Positions 45,670 through 56,884 of a DNA stretch of 64,000 bases are shown in pieces. Origin of the DNA: Forficula auricularia (taxonomy: Eukaryota > Arthropoda > Insecta > Dermaptera > Forficulidae); contig JALMQS010000068.1 of the NCBI GenBank assembly GCA_024734495.1, forward strand, positions 2,899,501 through 2,963,500, written 5' to 3'. The notes under the pieces were generated by a model. It was not told the origin of the DNA. It saw only the letters and a program-made list of their open reading frames with translations, and searched no databases. The translations under genes and the position numbers were made by a program. Numbering within the stretch: the stretch's first letter is position 1; the number at the start of each line of letters is the position of its first letter.

Positions 45670-46860
45670 ATTGTTTTTTTTTCGATTTTTTGCTTATTTT
45701 AGTATACGGGCCGAGAACAAATAATTTTTTGTCTTAGAAATATAAACATTTCGGTATGAAAACTGACATTTTTCGCCCTTTATTTATTGAGTTATCGCGT
45801 ATATCGAAAAACAAATAGAAAATAAAGTTCTTGAAAATTATTTTTCCCACATTTCAGACATTTCAAATGACAAAAAAAAAATCGGAGTGAAATTAATACT
45901 GTCAAGCTTACCAGAGTATTAAAATTGTTAGCATTTAGAGATAAAGTAGTTGAAATTAAAATTCGTTTCTAAACTCACCCCATGATGTGAAGTAAAGTAG
46001 GTCCTTTGAACAGCTGGGCGGATCTGTTCCTGATCTGTTCCTGATCTCTATCCACCGTGTTTTTGACTTATACGGAAGCTGAAAAATATTATAATTTTGT
46101 ATATATAATGTAGAATCTGGTTATTAAATGTTATCGTATAGTGATGTTTTAAAAAAGTAGTAGAAATCGAAATATTAATGTCGGGATAATTTATTTTTAA
46201 ACTGTGATGAAATATAGTATCTATGTATATGTATATAAATAAATAATGGGGAGAATAAGGAAAATTCAAAAAAGAATGGAAAATATTTCATCTAGAAAAC
46301 ACATGGGTGCGCCGGAATTCACTGGAGAGTTCTCAACCGCGTCAGTCTTTGCTGGAAAGCGTAGATTTTGACTTGGCGGGGTTCACAATTCCAGTCGCAT
46401 GGGCTCAAGGAGCATGAGGTCGTGGTGGGGAGTGAACTTTTCCCTACAATAGAGAGTAGTAGTTATTGTACAAGCACCTAATAGTTAAAAGGGAAATCCT
46501 AGAAATATTTAATTGAAATAATTTTTCCAATTCGAGCAACAGAGTCTGAGCTTAGTTTTCTAATCTCTCGCTAAAATACAATTAGATCTAAGTATTCTAA
46601 TTCCTATATTATAAACTCTAACTAAATACATGTAACATATTAAAAGAAATACTCTTTTAATATATCTTTTATATACGATTGCTTTCTCTACTTATTCTAA
46701 TCAAGTATTGTAAAATGTATACGAATAAATATAATTTTAATCTTAAATATAAAAACTAATTTGTATAAATATCAAGAGATTATATATTACTGAATCCAAG
46801 ATGTTATGCATGATTATATTACATGTCAGAAGATTTATATTCATCCTCTCGGTAATGTAA
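45670..46860. other. Unannotated DNA
   Basis: A less AT-biased patch at 46300-46440 has no recognised identity. GATCTGTTCCTGATCTGTTC is a short tandem near 46021. Confidence 0.35.
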
Positions 46861-46867
46861 TATCAAA

Positions 46868-47210
46868 AATAGCACAGGGAATACTTGGAGACCCTTCTCC
46901 ACAGATGAGAGCCGTATTTGAGACAGGGACGAATTTGAGCATTATACAAGAAGCGTAAGAAGTTGTCTGGGCGTAAAATAGCGTTTAGACCTAAATAGAA
47001 GACCAAGTTTGAACGCTGCAGCTTTAGCAGCGTTGAGATATGGTTATTCCGACAAAAAGTCAGACACCAGACTGACGCCCAACATTGAAATCTTATCACT
47101 GAATTCCAGTGAGTTAGAATCGAATGATATGTCTGGGAGGTTTTTATCTCAGCGCCTAGAGATTAGGCAACACTGCGTTTTCATTTCATTTGAAAGAATG
47201 GGATGGCATA
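46868..47210 (-). pseudogene. LINE reverse transcriptase fragment (minus)
   Basis: Minus strand: ISMLGVSLVSDF, KAAAFKLGLLF, then YNAQIRPCLKYGSHLWRRVS, matching the 10.4-10.6 kb part of the LINE at 10126 in the same order with frameshifts. Truncated at both ends. Confidence 0.82.
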
Positions 47211-47651
47211 AGTGAATGATGGGTAGATTTCAATACCCATCATAACTCAAAAATAAAATCTTCTAGAAAGTTTATTCTGTTACCAAAACATTTGTATTTT
47301 CCATGGGGTGAGGTGATTAGATTTTGAGGTTTCTTTTAAAAATCTAGAAAATATAATTTTTGAATGACTTTATTGACATTTTCAAGCGTTTGTCAATTAT
47401 AAAGGGATTTATAAATAATTTTTTCAATTTGTTTAATTAATCTATTCATTTATTTTGAACCCGCTAATATCACCAATAATTATACATATAATCAGTAGAG
47501 ATTGTGGTGTTTGTGCAAGGTGAAACATCTTTAAAAAAGATAAGAGTAAATAAATATTTTATTTATTATGGATTTACTATGAGTTAAGGATACTGGGTCA
47601 CTTATTTCACATTAAAATTAAAAAATTAAAAGATATAAATTTTTTTTCTTT

Positions 47652-47692
47652 TCAATATGTATATTTCGGGCTATCGACTCATCTTCAGGAAA
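47652..47692 (-). ncRNA. Hammerhead motif, left arm
   Basis: Minus strand: CUGAAGA, extra U, GAG facing CCC (one mismatch), GAAA, UAUACAUAUU. Partner of the plus-strand motif; stem II is weaker. Confidence 0.45.
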
Positions 47693-47716
47693 TACAGAAA
47701 GTAACTGGTTACTGTA

Positions 47717-47759
47717 TTTCCTGAAGATGGGTCGATAGCCCGAAATATATATATTGAAA
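47717..47759 (+). ncRNA. Hammerhead ribozyme motif, right arm
   Basis: Stem I UUUC (47717-47720) with GAAA (47756-47759). Core CUGAAGA 47721-47727, extra U, stem II GGG/CCC with 7-nt loop, GAAA 47742-47745. Stem III A-U, U-A, A-U, U-A closing a 2-nt loop (47745-47754). Cleavage after AUU at 47755. Confidence 0.62.
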
Positions 47760-47884
47760 AAGAAAAAAAATTTATATCTTTCTAATTTTTTAATTTTTAA
47801 TGTGAAATAAGTGACCCAGTATCCTTAACTCATAGTAAATCCATATTAAATAAAATATTTAATTATACATATATTAAAATTAAG

Positions 47885-48093
47885 AATTTGAAATTTGAGA
47901 AATGAGAGGAGAAGGATATTGGGAATGAAAGAAATCGGAAAAGAGGTTTTTTATTTAATTAGTTTTTTCCTCTTATTAAAAACAAGGACTAAAAAGATGA
48001 TCAAGGAGAGTCAATGGTGGAGAAGTAATATCCGAAGTCGAAGCTCAAATACAATGTATACATTAATTCATGTAAAATAATTGGTTCAATAAA
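47885..48093 (+). repeat. 200-bp dispersed repeat, copy 1
   Basis: GGTGGAGAAGTAATATCCGA and ACAATGTATACATTAATTCA recur inverted at 58030-58235 and 58945-59140. Possibly internal to a larger element. The 61-residue frame is not conserved among copies. Confidence 0.7.
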
Positions 48094-48254
48094 ATTAAAA
48101 AAAACAAGAATTGGAATTTATATAAGTTAAGATAAATTTTTAGATTAATTATATTTAATTGATTTGAAAATAAAAAGACAGTTAAATTTTTTTATATGCT
48201 TTAAGTAAGATTAAATAAAATTCTGGGCAAAATCTAATCGCAATATACTTATTC

Positions 48255-48300
48255 AGCCTTTTCTGCCGACGTTTCGGACCCTCATTGGTATCTGAGCAGA
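48255..48300 (-). ncRNA. Degenerate hammerhead-like motif
   Basis: Minus strand: UCUGCU pairs with GGCAGA as stem I around GAAACGUC, but the CUGANGA core reads CAGAU and is broken. Confidence 0.4.
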
Positions 48301-48309
48301 GATTAATCA

Positions 48310-49175
48310 ATAAATATCCTAACATCTGTAAAATTTGCAGAGAACGTACCGAGTCTTGGGAAGTTTTCACTTTTTCGTCCAATTATAATAATTAATAGCA
48401 TATATCTTTTTTGTGATTAAAAAAATGAGAATTTTCTAACTTAGAATTAAGCTGATCTTTTTGAATAAAAAATCTTAAAAATTAGAAAAATTCTTAAAAA
48501 GAGAAAAATTTGATATTATTTTCAAAACATAAAAAAAAAATATATAAAATTATTAGGTTGTGCAAACGCTTTTTTCTTTATTGGTATTTATCTACGAAAC
48601 CTTCTCCGAATTACTAAAGTACCGGTGAACAACTCAGCCTCTATAATCTTGAATTGGAGATATGTAATTTACGAATAAAACAAAAACAAAATGCCTAGTG
48701 GGACAAAAGTCCTGAGATAGTGGTAAATAAATCTCTAATAGTCTTTTAACTAGAGATATTTAGGGGGCTCCCTTTCGCTATTAACTCCCCCTAGTCTGTC
48801 TGTCTCTTTCCAATTCCGACTTTTAAAGGCTTTCAAGAACATTAAATAAATTCTACCAGAATGAATGAATGAATGAATGAAGTTGTTTACATTATACCCG
48901 AATGAATATATTTACAATAAATTAGCTAAATAACATTGTATGCTTTATTCATAATTCATACCAAAACAAACAGCCAATTTCTTAAATTAAGACTTTTGTT
49001 GAAATCCTTCGAGAAATTTTAAGTCTCCACCTTTCCATTGAGGATGTCTTAATGAATTCACCAGAACAAAGTTAATATGTGTGTATTTGGATCCGATTTA
49101 CATTTACTAGTATTAATGTGTATACTAATTAGATGCAACTTAATTATTGCTAAAAATATTCAAGAGATTTTCTTA
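48310..49175. other. Unannotated DNA
   Basis: TTAGGTTGTGCAAACGC at about 48553 resembles a mariner end, but no partner end was seen. A GAAT tandem lies at 48861-48878. Confidence 0.35.
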
Positions 49176-49179
49176 AAAA

Positions 49180-49724
49180 TTCCGATCTTATATATTGAGA
49201 GTTCTTAGAAATGGATTAGTCCAAAGATTCCCGAATCATCTTGATTTATTCCTTTTTTCTATTATTATCTACTATTTTAATCTTTATTCGAGTAAATTCG
49301 TTTGGATTTTGACATGCTTGAACTGGAAGATATACTTACCAGGCAGGGACTTCAAGAACCTTCTCTTCTCACCCTTTTCGAAAAAATCATTCATTTCAAT
49401 TGCCCCTTGAAACTATGCAACCATTTTATTTTATTTTGAGAACAAAATGTTATTTATAGAAATATTTGAAATAACGGACAATAATTAAATGAGAAATTGA
49501 ATAAAGACAATTGTATCAAAGATTTTCGTGGATTATTATGTATATATTATATGTCAGAAAGTTTCACCACCTCAGGAGTCTAACCAGAGGGCTAACTTGC
49601 TAGCGGATGGATAATAATTTGAAAATTTAAAGCTTCTCCTTTAATTTTGAAGTCGACCATACATTTATGAAAATACTCTAAATCTTTGAAATTGTAGGGA
49701 TTCGCCGCATCCACAGCATACACT
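49180..49724. mobile_element. hAT family 1 copy 3, truncated and interrupted
   Basis: Same orientation as 32292-33102, with ATTGAGAGTTCTTAGAAATG and ACCAGGCAGGGACTTCAA. The left part is missing. About 125 bp of foreign sequence sits at 49483-49608. The end decayed to CATACACTG. Confidence 0.75.
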
Positions 49725-49970
49725 GATAGGGGCCTATTCTATGGATTCTTTTTTTTTACACTTTTACCCTAACCTAAAATCCCACTTCTAATTATCTATT
49801 TCCATTTCTTTTACTTTTATAAATATTTTTTATCATAGCTGGTGAGTACTCTTTTACTATCTCAGTTAAGGGGTGATCTATTAGATAGCGAACCTGCTTG
49901 CGTGAGCTCTTTTACTCTTCTCTATCTTACTGAGAGATTATTGTAACTTGGTGCTACCGAAGGAGATCCA

Positions 49971-50134
49971 GGGGGGTGAACCGCGACCTAATATCGTGTA
50001 TACCTACTTCCGCTTTCATTTCCAAGTAGAAGACAATACTATATAGAAGAAGGGCATTATCTAATGAATTACAAAATAATTCCACATAATTCCAAAGACG
50101 TGTATACCTAATTACAATCGCGGTTCACCCCTCG
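49971..50134. mobile_element. MITE with CGAGGGGTGAACCGCGA ends, copy D
   Basis: 164 bp; flanks GAGATCCA (49963-49970) and GTGATCCA (50135-50142) match at seven of eight. Ends GGGGGGTGAACCGCGA and TCGCGGTTCACCCCTCG-type. Confidence 0.85.
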
Positions 50135-50142
50135 GTGATCCA

Positions 50143-51560
50143 TAAACTCTTTTAGCTCCGCGGATGGTGACCCTGATACAAATGTATTCATAAGCACGAG
50201 TAGATAAGAATCAAATATAAATTAATAAATTCTTAAACATGCTTGAAAATACGTATAAATATAAAAAAATGATTAAACCAGGTTATTAATCAATTACTTT
50301 ATTCATGAAAATGATTTTCAAAAATTAAATATTTATTAGCTACATGAGGAATATATAGGTAATATGCAATTATTATTTATACTTAGTCTTTCATATTCTA
50401 TTATTATTTTTATTATTAGTAGTAGTATATTTAATTTTCAAAGTAGGTTGACTTGATTTATAGTTTAATTTTATTACCTATTAAATCAGTGACTTTTGAT
50501 AGTGTAAATTAATGAATTAATGAATTAATTAATATTATATCGCAACGAAAATCTCATATCTTATATTTTTATCATTAAAATATTTTGATTTTAAATTCTT
50601 GTATTCAAATTATTAATTGTTTTTTCCTTCATTTTTGAATCATAGTTTTAATAATAAATGAAAAAAATCTTTAAACTTTTTAATCGTAATCTCATAACAC
50701 CCACAAGGCAAAAATCTCAAAGAGGAATATAAACTTGTCTTGTCTTTAATTTATCTTAAGTGCACAATAATTGGAATAAGATCGACAGGAAGTGAAGTTG
50801 ATTAAACATAAATGAACCGTAAAATTTACTCGTCAAGAATGATTAGTTAATTTCACTCACTCTTGCTCTCTTTAAGCCTCCCAATCTTTAGTTCTGAACA
50901 ATTCTCTTCTATCTATCTTCGTCTTATTAAAGAGTTATTCAAAACAGGATTCATATCTTAAATGGGATTTGATTCAAACCGGTAAAAAAATTCATATTTC
51001 ATAACCTATAGGTGTCTAGATTTGTGAAAATTGTTTTTGAGTGGAATGAATGTTTTAGGATTCAGAAAAGATCATTTGGACAAGCGGGACCGAGATCCCG
51101 GATGTTCCATAGCTTACCTCATCTGTAGTCCAAACTAGTTATTTTATAGCGAACAAAAAAATTTTCATAAAAATTATTCCCCCTCAAATACTTTCATGAA
51201 TTTTCACAAATATTTAAATCAATGTGCGACATATTACCAAAAACATCGTAGACTCAAGGAGTACGCCTGTGTTGTCAAAATTAAGAATACAAGTTAAAAA
51301 AATATTTTTAAGACTACTCCACTGGATGGACGAACGATTATTTTTTATGTCCGGGGATGAATCTCAAATTTATATTTCCAATTTCTCTTCTTTGACATCA
51401 CGAATTTTATAAATGCTTATGCTTATAAAACTACATCACACAATAGGTGATAAATATTAAGAGCTACGAGTGTGTCAGATAGGCAGAAAAAAATTATAAG
51501 GTCTCCTAGTAACAACTAATCGCTAAAAAGAACTCTGGTCTTGAGCTTGTGAAAAATAAA

Positions 51561-51591
<31 letters not shown>

Positions 51592-51850
51592 ATAATTTGG
51601 ACTATCAGTAGATGGTGTAACTTCCTTAGCTAAGATTCTAATTCTTAAAAAGAAAATTGGACAAATTCGAATAATTACACATCTCTCTCTTGTAAATGAT
51701 TGGGTAGAGTGACAATTGCCAACATCTCAGCTTGGTGAAATTTCGGTTCTCTATTGGGGATGTGTTTGGGGGTTCAAATCGTTACAGACCTTTTTTTGGC
51801 TATACATTATGTCGCTCATATTGATTATGCCTTTGCGTGTGAAAATTCAG
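50143..51850. other. Unannotated AT-rich DNA with TA microsatellite
   Basis: TA run at about 51567-51590. No gene or repeat recognised. Confidence 0.4.
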
Positions 51851-51857
51851 TAATAAA

Positions 51858-51890
51858 AAATGTTTCACCTTGAACCAACACCTATCTCTT
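51858..51890 (-). mobile_element. Shared terminus (minus strand)
   Basis: TGTTTCACCTTGAACCAACA, inverse of GGTTCTAGGTGAAACA. It abuts the MITE at 51893. Confidence 0.6.
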
Positions 51891-51892
51891 TA

Positions 51893-52061
51893 AGGGCCGG
51901 TTGTATGTCGCAAAGTAAATGACTTTTACAACCAGATTTTACAGCCAGATGGAGGGACTTTCGGTGCACTGTCATCTGATTGGCCATCCCAGTCCCTCCA
52001 TTTACCACCTACCCTTTGTTAGTTTTAAAAAGCAATTACTTTGCGAAATACAACCGGTTCT
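51893..52061. mobile_element. MITE with AGGGCCGGTTGTATG ends
   Basis: Left end AGGGCCGGTTGTATGTCGC and right end GCGAAATACAACCGGTTCT. Subterminal AAAGTAAATGACTTTT faces AAAAGCAATTACTTT. Interior CCAGATGGAGGGACTTT and GGCCATCCCAGTCCCTCCAT are also inverse. Target duplication not clear here. Confidence 0.8.
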
Positions 52062-52069
52062 CAAAGTTA

Positions 52070-52920
52070 TAGTGAAAATTCAGGTTCGAGTTTCTGTAAC
52101 AGAAAAAATAAAGTCACACAACTAAGTAGCGACGTTTAAAAAAAATGTATCCAAGTGAGTATTCAGTGTCTTATAAAATATGTATTGTGAGTTCTCATAA
52201 TAATCATCTCATATGTTCATGCAGACTCTCGGAGACTTGAATGACTCTAGCGTACATTTGATTTCATCCCTTTATTACTCAGTTTTAGGATTACTTTACG
52301 AGGATAATACTGTATTTATAGTTACAAAAAATCTTACTGAAATTTTCTAAAATGATCAAAAAAAGTCTCAGTGATTGAATTTAAAATAATTAGAAAATTT
52401 TCTAAGCATTCTAGTCCAAAGTTAAGAACAACTTATAGCTCCAAACCCCTTCTTCCAAATTTTGTAAAATTTGACGATTTAAAGATAAACATTTTAAAAA
52501 TTCTAAGATTTTAATTATTTTTTTCATACCTTAAAATTTATTTTTGTTTTTTGCTATTAAAATATTAGCTCATCAAATGATTTTTTTTTATTTAATTATA
52601 AATTAAAATAATTGATTAAATCTTATGGTAATTTGAAAACTTAACATAAATGTGTAAATGACAATTTAGTAAGTATATAAAAAGTTTTTTAAAAATTTAT
52701 TTAATTCATTTATTTCAATATTTTAAAAATATTAACCTTTTTTAACATATCATAGCAACCTTCGTCTCAGAAACAATTTCTGCGTATATGCCTGTGAAGA
52801 ATATTGTTATCAAAACAACAACATAAAAAATTAATTACCTAATAATGGTATGCCCGGAAGGTGGATGTAGCTTCAAATCAAGCCTGCTATGTAGGCAGAA
52901 GTATTGAAATTTTTATCTTA
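52070..52920. other. Unannotated AT-rich DNA
   Basis: Nothing recognised. Confidence 0.4.
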
Positions 52921-52970
52921 TTGTGTTTAGAAATGTCTGAAACGAGAGGAAAATAATTTTCAGCCATATA

Positions 52971-53180
52971 ATAAGAAAACTTGAGCAAGATGCGTGGTAG
53001 CTTTCATCAAAAAAGAAATAAAACAAAATTGAGTTTTGGCTCACCCCCGAAATATATCGAATTCAAAACTCAATTTTGTTTTATTTCTTTTTTTGTAAAA
53101 CCTACCTCGCATCTTGCTCAGTTTCAAGTTTTCTTATTATATTAAAATGTTTCACCTAGAACCAACACCTAACTCCTTAA
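52971..53180. mobile_element. Foldback unit with hammerhead half and shared terminus
   Basis: AAACTTGAGCAAGATGCG and AAGAAATAAAACAAAATTGA face their inverse at 53070-53140. The centre holds GGCTCACCCCCGAAATATAT, the 3' half of a hammerhead, as at 6870. The right side continues into TGTTTCACCTAGAACCAACA, the shared terminus. Confidence 0.75.
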
Positions 53181-53413
53181 AAGTTATTTTCAGCCATGTT
53201 TTTTTTTACTTCTTATATGCCCTCGATAATCGAAGAACGACAAATCGAGAAAGTTCATTCTGGTGTCATTATTATTGTATTTCCAAAAATAAGAACTATG
53301 AAATTTTGTGCTTTTTATCTCCAGAACTTCACTTTAAGAAATGCAGAAAACTACTTGTTTTGGTAAATTTTTTCCAAATTTTCAGATTTCCGCCTTCAGC
53401 AAAAGGCCTAAAC

Positions 53414-54323
53414 CAGTGTTCTCAAACTTTTTCGAATGTGGAACCCTTTTCCGTTTGGAAGATAAGCGGGGAACCCGATGATGTTGTGATTAAAGCGTTG
53501 ATATGGGAAGTTTTTTTTGACTTTGAAATATAGTTATATGGAGTGAATTAATTAAGAAACACTACGTTTATTATCTTATATTTGTATTTTTTTATTTATA
53601 CAATCACCCACTATATCTATATTAAACAGTAACTAAATCAAAACTTCCATAAGTAAAAGAAAAACAAGCATTTTCGAACACATCAACTTGTCATAGGTAT
53701 TGCCATCAATTCGACGAATAATACTGTTTTTTGTATTTACACAAATACTTTATATCAGGTCTTATTGATAAATGTTGTAATCTCATATTCGACTTGGCAT
53801 CCAGCTTATTGCGGTCCTTATTTTTTGTTAATAAGTAAGTTGAGAATTCAGACTAGCACAAATAAGTTGTAGGAAATGGTAAAAGAGAATTAAAACAGCT
53901 TTCTGGGTCAACTCTGGATACACCAACATTTTGACAAAGGCATCGTTTTAGAGGCTGTCTGCAGTGAAGAATCTGAAGATATTTCATAATCTTGGTGTGA
54001 AAATGAGGATGGATTTTCACTAACAACAAAAGGATTTTTCATCCAGGAATTATTTTCCAGTTTTTTGAAATTATCATCAGTGAAATATTGTTCGGTAGAT
54101 TTATTCAGACATTCCAAGTGATGAACGATTTTGGTATATTGACTGTATTTAGATCATCTTCCGAAATGTCCTTCATAGCTGGAAAACATTTGAGATCTCA
54201 ACTAATCCAAAACTTCACCTTCTTTTTGAACGCTAGAAATTTTTCACCTAATTTTTTTGCGGAACCCTTGGCGTGTTTTCATGGAACCCCAGGGTTCCGC
54301 AGAATACACTTTGATAAACACTG
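53414..54323. mobile_element. hAT element with transposase remnant
   Basis: Starts CAGTGTTCTCAAACTTTTTC and ends TTTGATAAACACTG. Perfect 8-bp duplication GCCTAAAC at 53406-53413 and 54324-54331. GGAACCC/GGTTCC words near both ends are typical of this hAT type. At 910 bp it is internally deleted but keeps transposase pieces on the minus strand. Confidence 0.92.
53850..54210 (-). pseudogene. hAT transposase C-terminal remnant (ZBED/SCAND3-like)
   Basis: Minus strand in at least two frames: CFPAMKDISEDDL, then STEQYFTDDNFKKLENNSWM, NPFVVSENPSSF, the MPLSKCWCIQS equivalent of the PLSEFW motif, and after a stop a short LILF.PFLQLICA equivalent of the LLPF.TTYLCE dimerisation motif. The order fits hAT transposases of the ZBED5/SCAND3 type. 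Catalytic regions are missing. Confidence 0.6.
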
Positions 54324-54331
54324 GCCTAAAC

Positions 54332-55285
54332 GAATCAGGTGTTTCGAGAAATACATTTCTCTTCTCAACTTCCTAATTCTGAAATAAATTTAGGATTTAC
54401 TTATTAAATTGAAATTTATTATTTTGTGGACTCTACCCCTACCTGCCTGAGACATCTCAACCTCTCCTCTGCGAAATTTGTGGAGAACATACCTATAATC
54501 TTTTATTTTTTTTATTTTTAATTTTATAGAAATATGTGAATGTTTTCTTAAGAAATCTTCTTTTGAAATTTATCTATTCATAGACACTTCGAAGATTTCA
54601 ACTTGTAATAAGAAAAATCTTGTATTTACTAGAAATGAAACTAACAATAAATAGTCAACTTACTCAACTCCTAGAAATATTCAAACTATATCCTTGACAT
54701 CTCGCTTTGTATTCACTACTTAAGATGAAAACTTATTTAAATCTAGAGATTTAATGTCTTTTCTCGAATAGAAAATATTTCTTCCTTCATTCTTCTTGTT
54801 ATTAACTCGCCTATTGAGAAACCCCGTGTTGTTGATTTCTATTCTAATTGAGTCTGTTGTTCTGTCCCACCACCTACCTCTTCCGAGTTTCCACTTAAAT
54901 GGCAAATATTCTTTTATTCCGCCACACCTCGCAATATCTGACGGAATCAGTTAAAAATAGTTGATATTTTTTTGCAGCAGTAAAAGAACTCATTAATTCT
55001 CCAATAGGTAATTTGTAATTGAATAGACACGGATCTCATATTCGTAGTCGATCTCTCCGCGCTGACTACGCATAAACCTAACTCATCACCCGCATAATTA
55101 CTATTTTCGCAACAAAAGACACAACAACAGCTCACCATATTTTATTTTTAATACATATTCTTAATTAACTTGGTTCCTCTGACTGTCTTTTTTATCTTTT
55201 TGTCTTGTTAGAATCTTGGAAACGAATTTCGAATTACTTTTAACTCTAGCGGATTTTTTTTTTTTTTTTTTGAAATTTTTCGTGA
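54332..55285. other. Unannotated DNA
   Basis: A minus-strand frame at 54947-55138 starts MVSCCCVFCCENSN, faintly like a THAP finger start, but lacks the later Cys and His, so no gene is called. Long T run at about 55255-55271. Confidence 0.3.
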
Positions 55286-55289
55286 CCGT

Positions 55290-55985
55290 ACAACTGCAAT
55301 ATTGACACTTTCTGATTTGGCCATCCACTTGACTTTACCATACACTTCTGGTTGAGTTTGGTCCAAGGGCCAAGATTTTCATTTTTTGACCTTCCCTCCA
55401 TTTTGGGCGGTTTGTTTTTGCATTTTTAGTGTTCTAGAGGCCCACTGATTATGTATTCAAAATTTGGTTGCGTTTGCTCAAATGGCCTAGATTTTTATTT
55501 TTTGCTCCCTCCCCTAATTTTGGTGCAGAAAAATAATATTTTCATTATTATAATTTTATTTTACAGTATATTTCATTTTTCTTGTTTTTTTTTTAGTTTG
55601 AAAATATTATAATTTAAAATTTTAACCGCACCCCCTTTTCCACCTTAATTTTGGGTCGATATGCACCAAAATCTAATCAGTTCTTAATCTCAATGCAGCA
55701 AAACTACGTGTGAAATTTAGTTTTGAAATTCACTCTAGTTTTTGAGCTAGCTCGTCCACAAAATTTGGTAACGCACAGACTAACTAACAGAATAACAACT
55801 CTAACATAATATTATCTCAAAAAATATAATTTTTTCGAAGTTCACTTATTAGACCTTTTTTGTAGACAGAAATGGTATGGTTTCGCCCAATTTTTTTATT
55901 CAAAATTGTTTCAGCCGTTTTTAAGATATTTCGAAAAAATACTTTTTTTCATCCACGATTACAACACTTGACCATAAAGTAATAT
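55290..55985. repeat. Unclassified repeat family, copy 1
   Basis: Closely related to 60655-61400. Shared words: CCCACTGATTATGTAT, GGGTCGATATGCACCAAAAT, GTTTTTGAGCTAGCTCGTCC and GGTAACGCACAGACTAACTA. Contains a roughly 95-bp insertion near 55530-55625. Non-coding. Confidence 0.85.
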
Positions 55986-56346
55986 TTTGTTGCAAATTTG
56001 ATGCTTAGTTAGTTGGGCTGCTTATCAAAAAAGCTTCTTCAAACAAATACATTGAACATTTTTAATAAGAAAATTTCATCACAATATGCATGACATTTCA
56101 ACACCTAGTTCTTGATCCATTTTCAAATGCTATGAGAAGGACTATTGTTATTAATAATTTTTGAGGGACTTACTGTCGGTTCTAGGCAAACATTTTAAAT
56201 AAGGGTTTATTAAAAATTAAAAAATGTGTGAAACCTACCACCTGTTTTTAATCAACTCTTACTATTTATATTAATAATAATCATTAATCCAAGGAATTAA
56301 TAGAGAAAAGATTGATTTAAACTTTAAAAAATATAATGTAACCATA

Positions 56347-56462
56347 TAAAGAGAAATAAATGGGGTTGTTCTCTGCTTGATGCAAAAAAATACACACACA
56401 CACACACACAAAACACATGTTTATTTGCATCAAGCAAAGGACAACCTCATTGATTTCTCTTT
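56347..56462. mobile_element. Foldback family TTTATTTGCATCAA, copy
   Basis: AGAGAAATAAATGGGGTTGT and CTCTGCTTGATGCAAA face GTTTATTTGCATCAAGC and GGACAACCTCATTGATTTCT. Centre is a CA microsatellite (about 56390-56411). Confidence 0.75.
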
Positions 56463-56465
56463 TGA

Positions 56466-56800
56466 ATCAACAATTCTTCAAATTTCAACAAAACAAAATC
56501 TTTTTAATTTTAATGTAACCACCACAAAGAAAAATCTCATGACTTATAACTTTTAGCCTTATAAAATATAAGTCAAAGTCAAATGCTATTATACTAGTAT
56601 ACCCTTTAATTTAATATAGTTTTTAATCCTAATTAATACTAAGTCCATCTAGGAAATAGATTACAATAAGTCAGTACGATTATTTTATCATGTCTATAAG
56701 TATAGTATAAATGGAGTAGCTTGATTTAGGCCAATCAAATTTCATTCTGCAGCAAGCGATGCTTGAATTTGGGTCTTCGGCTTCAATATATCGTCATCAA
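56466..56800. other. Unannotated DNA
   Basis: No feature recognised. Confidence 0.35.
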
Positions 56801-56884
56801 GACTTAGTACAGAGGTTCCTCGGGAGCCGCGGACTTTTCAAAGGTGCGCCGTGAAACTTTAAAATCAGGGCCGCCCAGATGGAG

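Larger units (their letters stand above)
47503..47862. mobile_element. 310-bp near-perfect palindrome with two opposed hammerheads
   Basis: The shared terminus GTGCAAGGTGAAACATC opens the unit. Arms of about 155 bp (47552-47706 and 47708-47862) meet with almost no loop. Each arm carries TCGGGCTATCGACTCATCTT or its counterpart, a hammerhead. Outer arms contain GTGACCCAGTATCCTTAACT. Confidence 0.85.

Noticed and set aside
48553..48575. Mariner-like end TTAGGTTGTGCAAACG
   Set aside because: No partner inverted end, TA duplication or transposase found.
53114..53533. 139-residue open frame starting MLSFKFSYYIKMFHLEPTPN
   Set aside because: It starts in a repeated terminus that gives the same residues at 26.6 kb by repeat identity, then runs into a hAT end.
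54947..55138. THAP-like zinc finger start MVSCCCVFCCENSN
   Set aside because: The spacing and later Cys/His of the THAP motif are absent.
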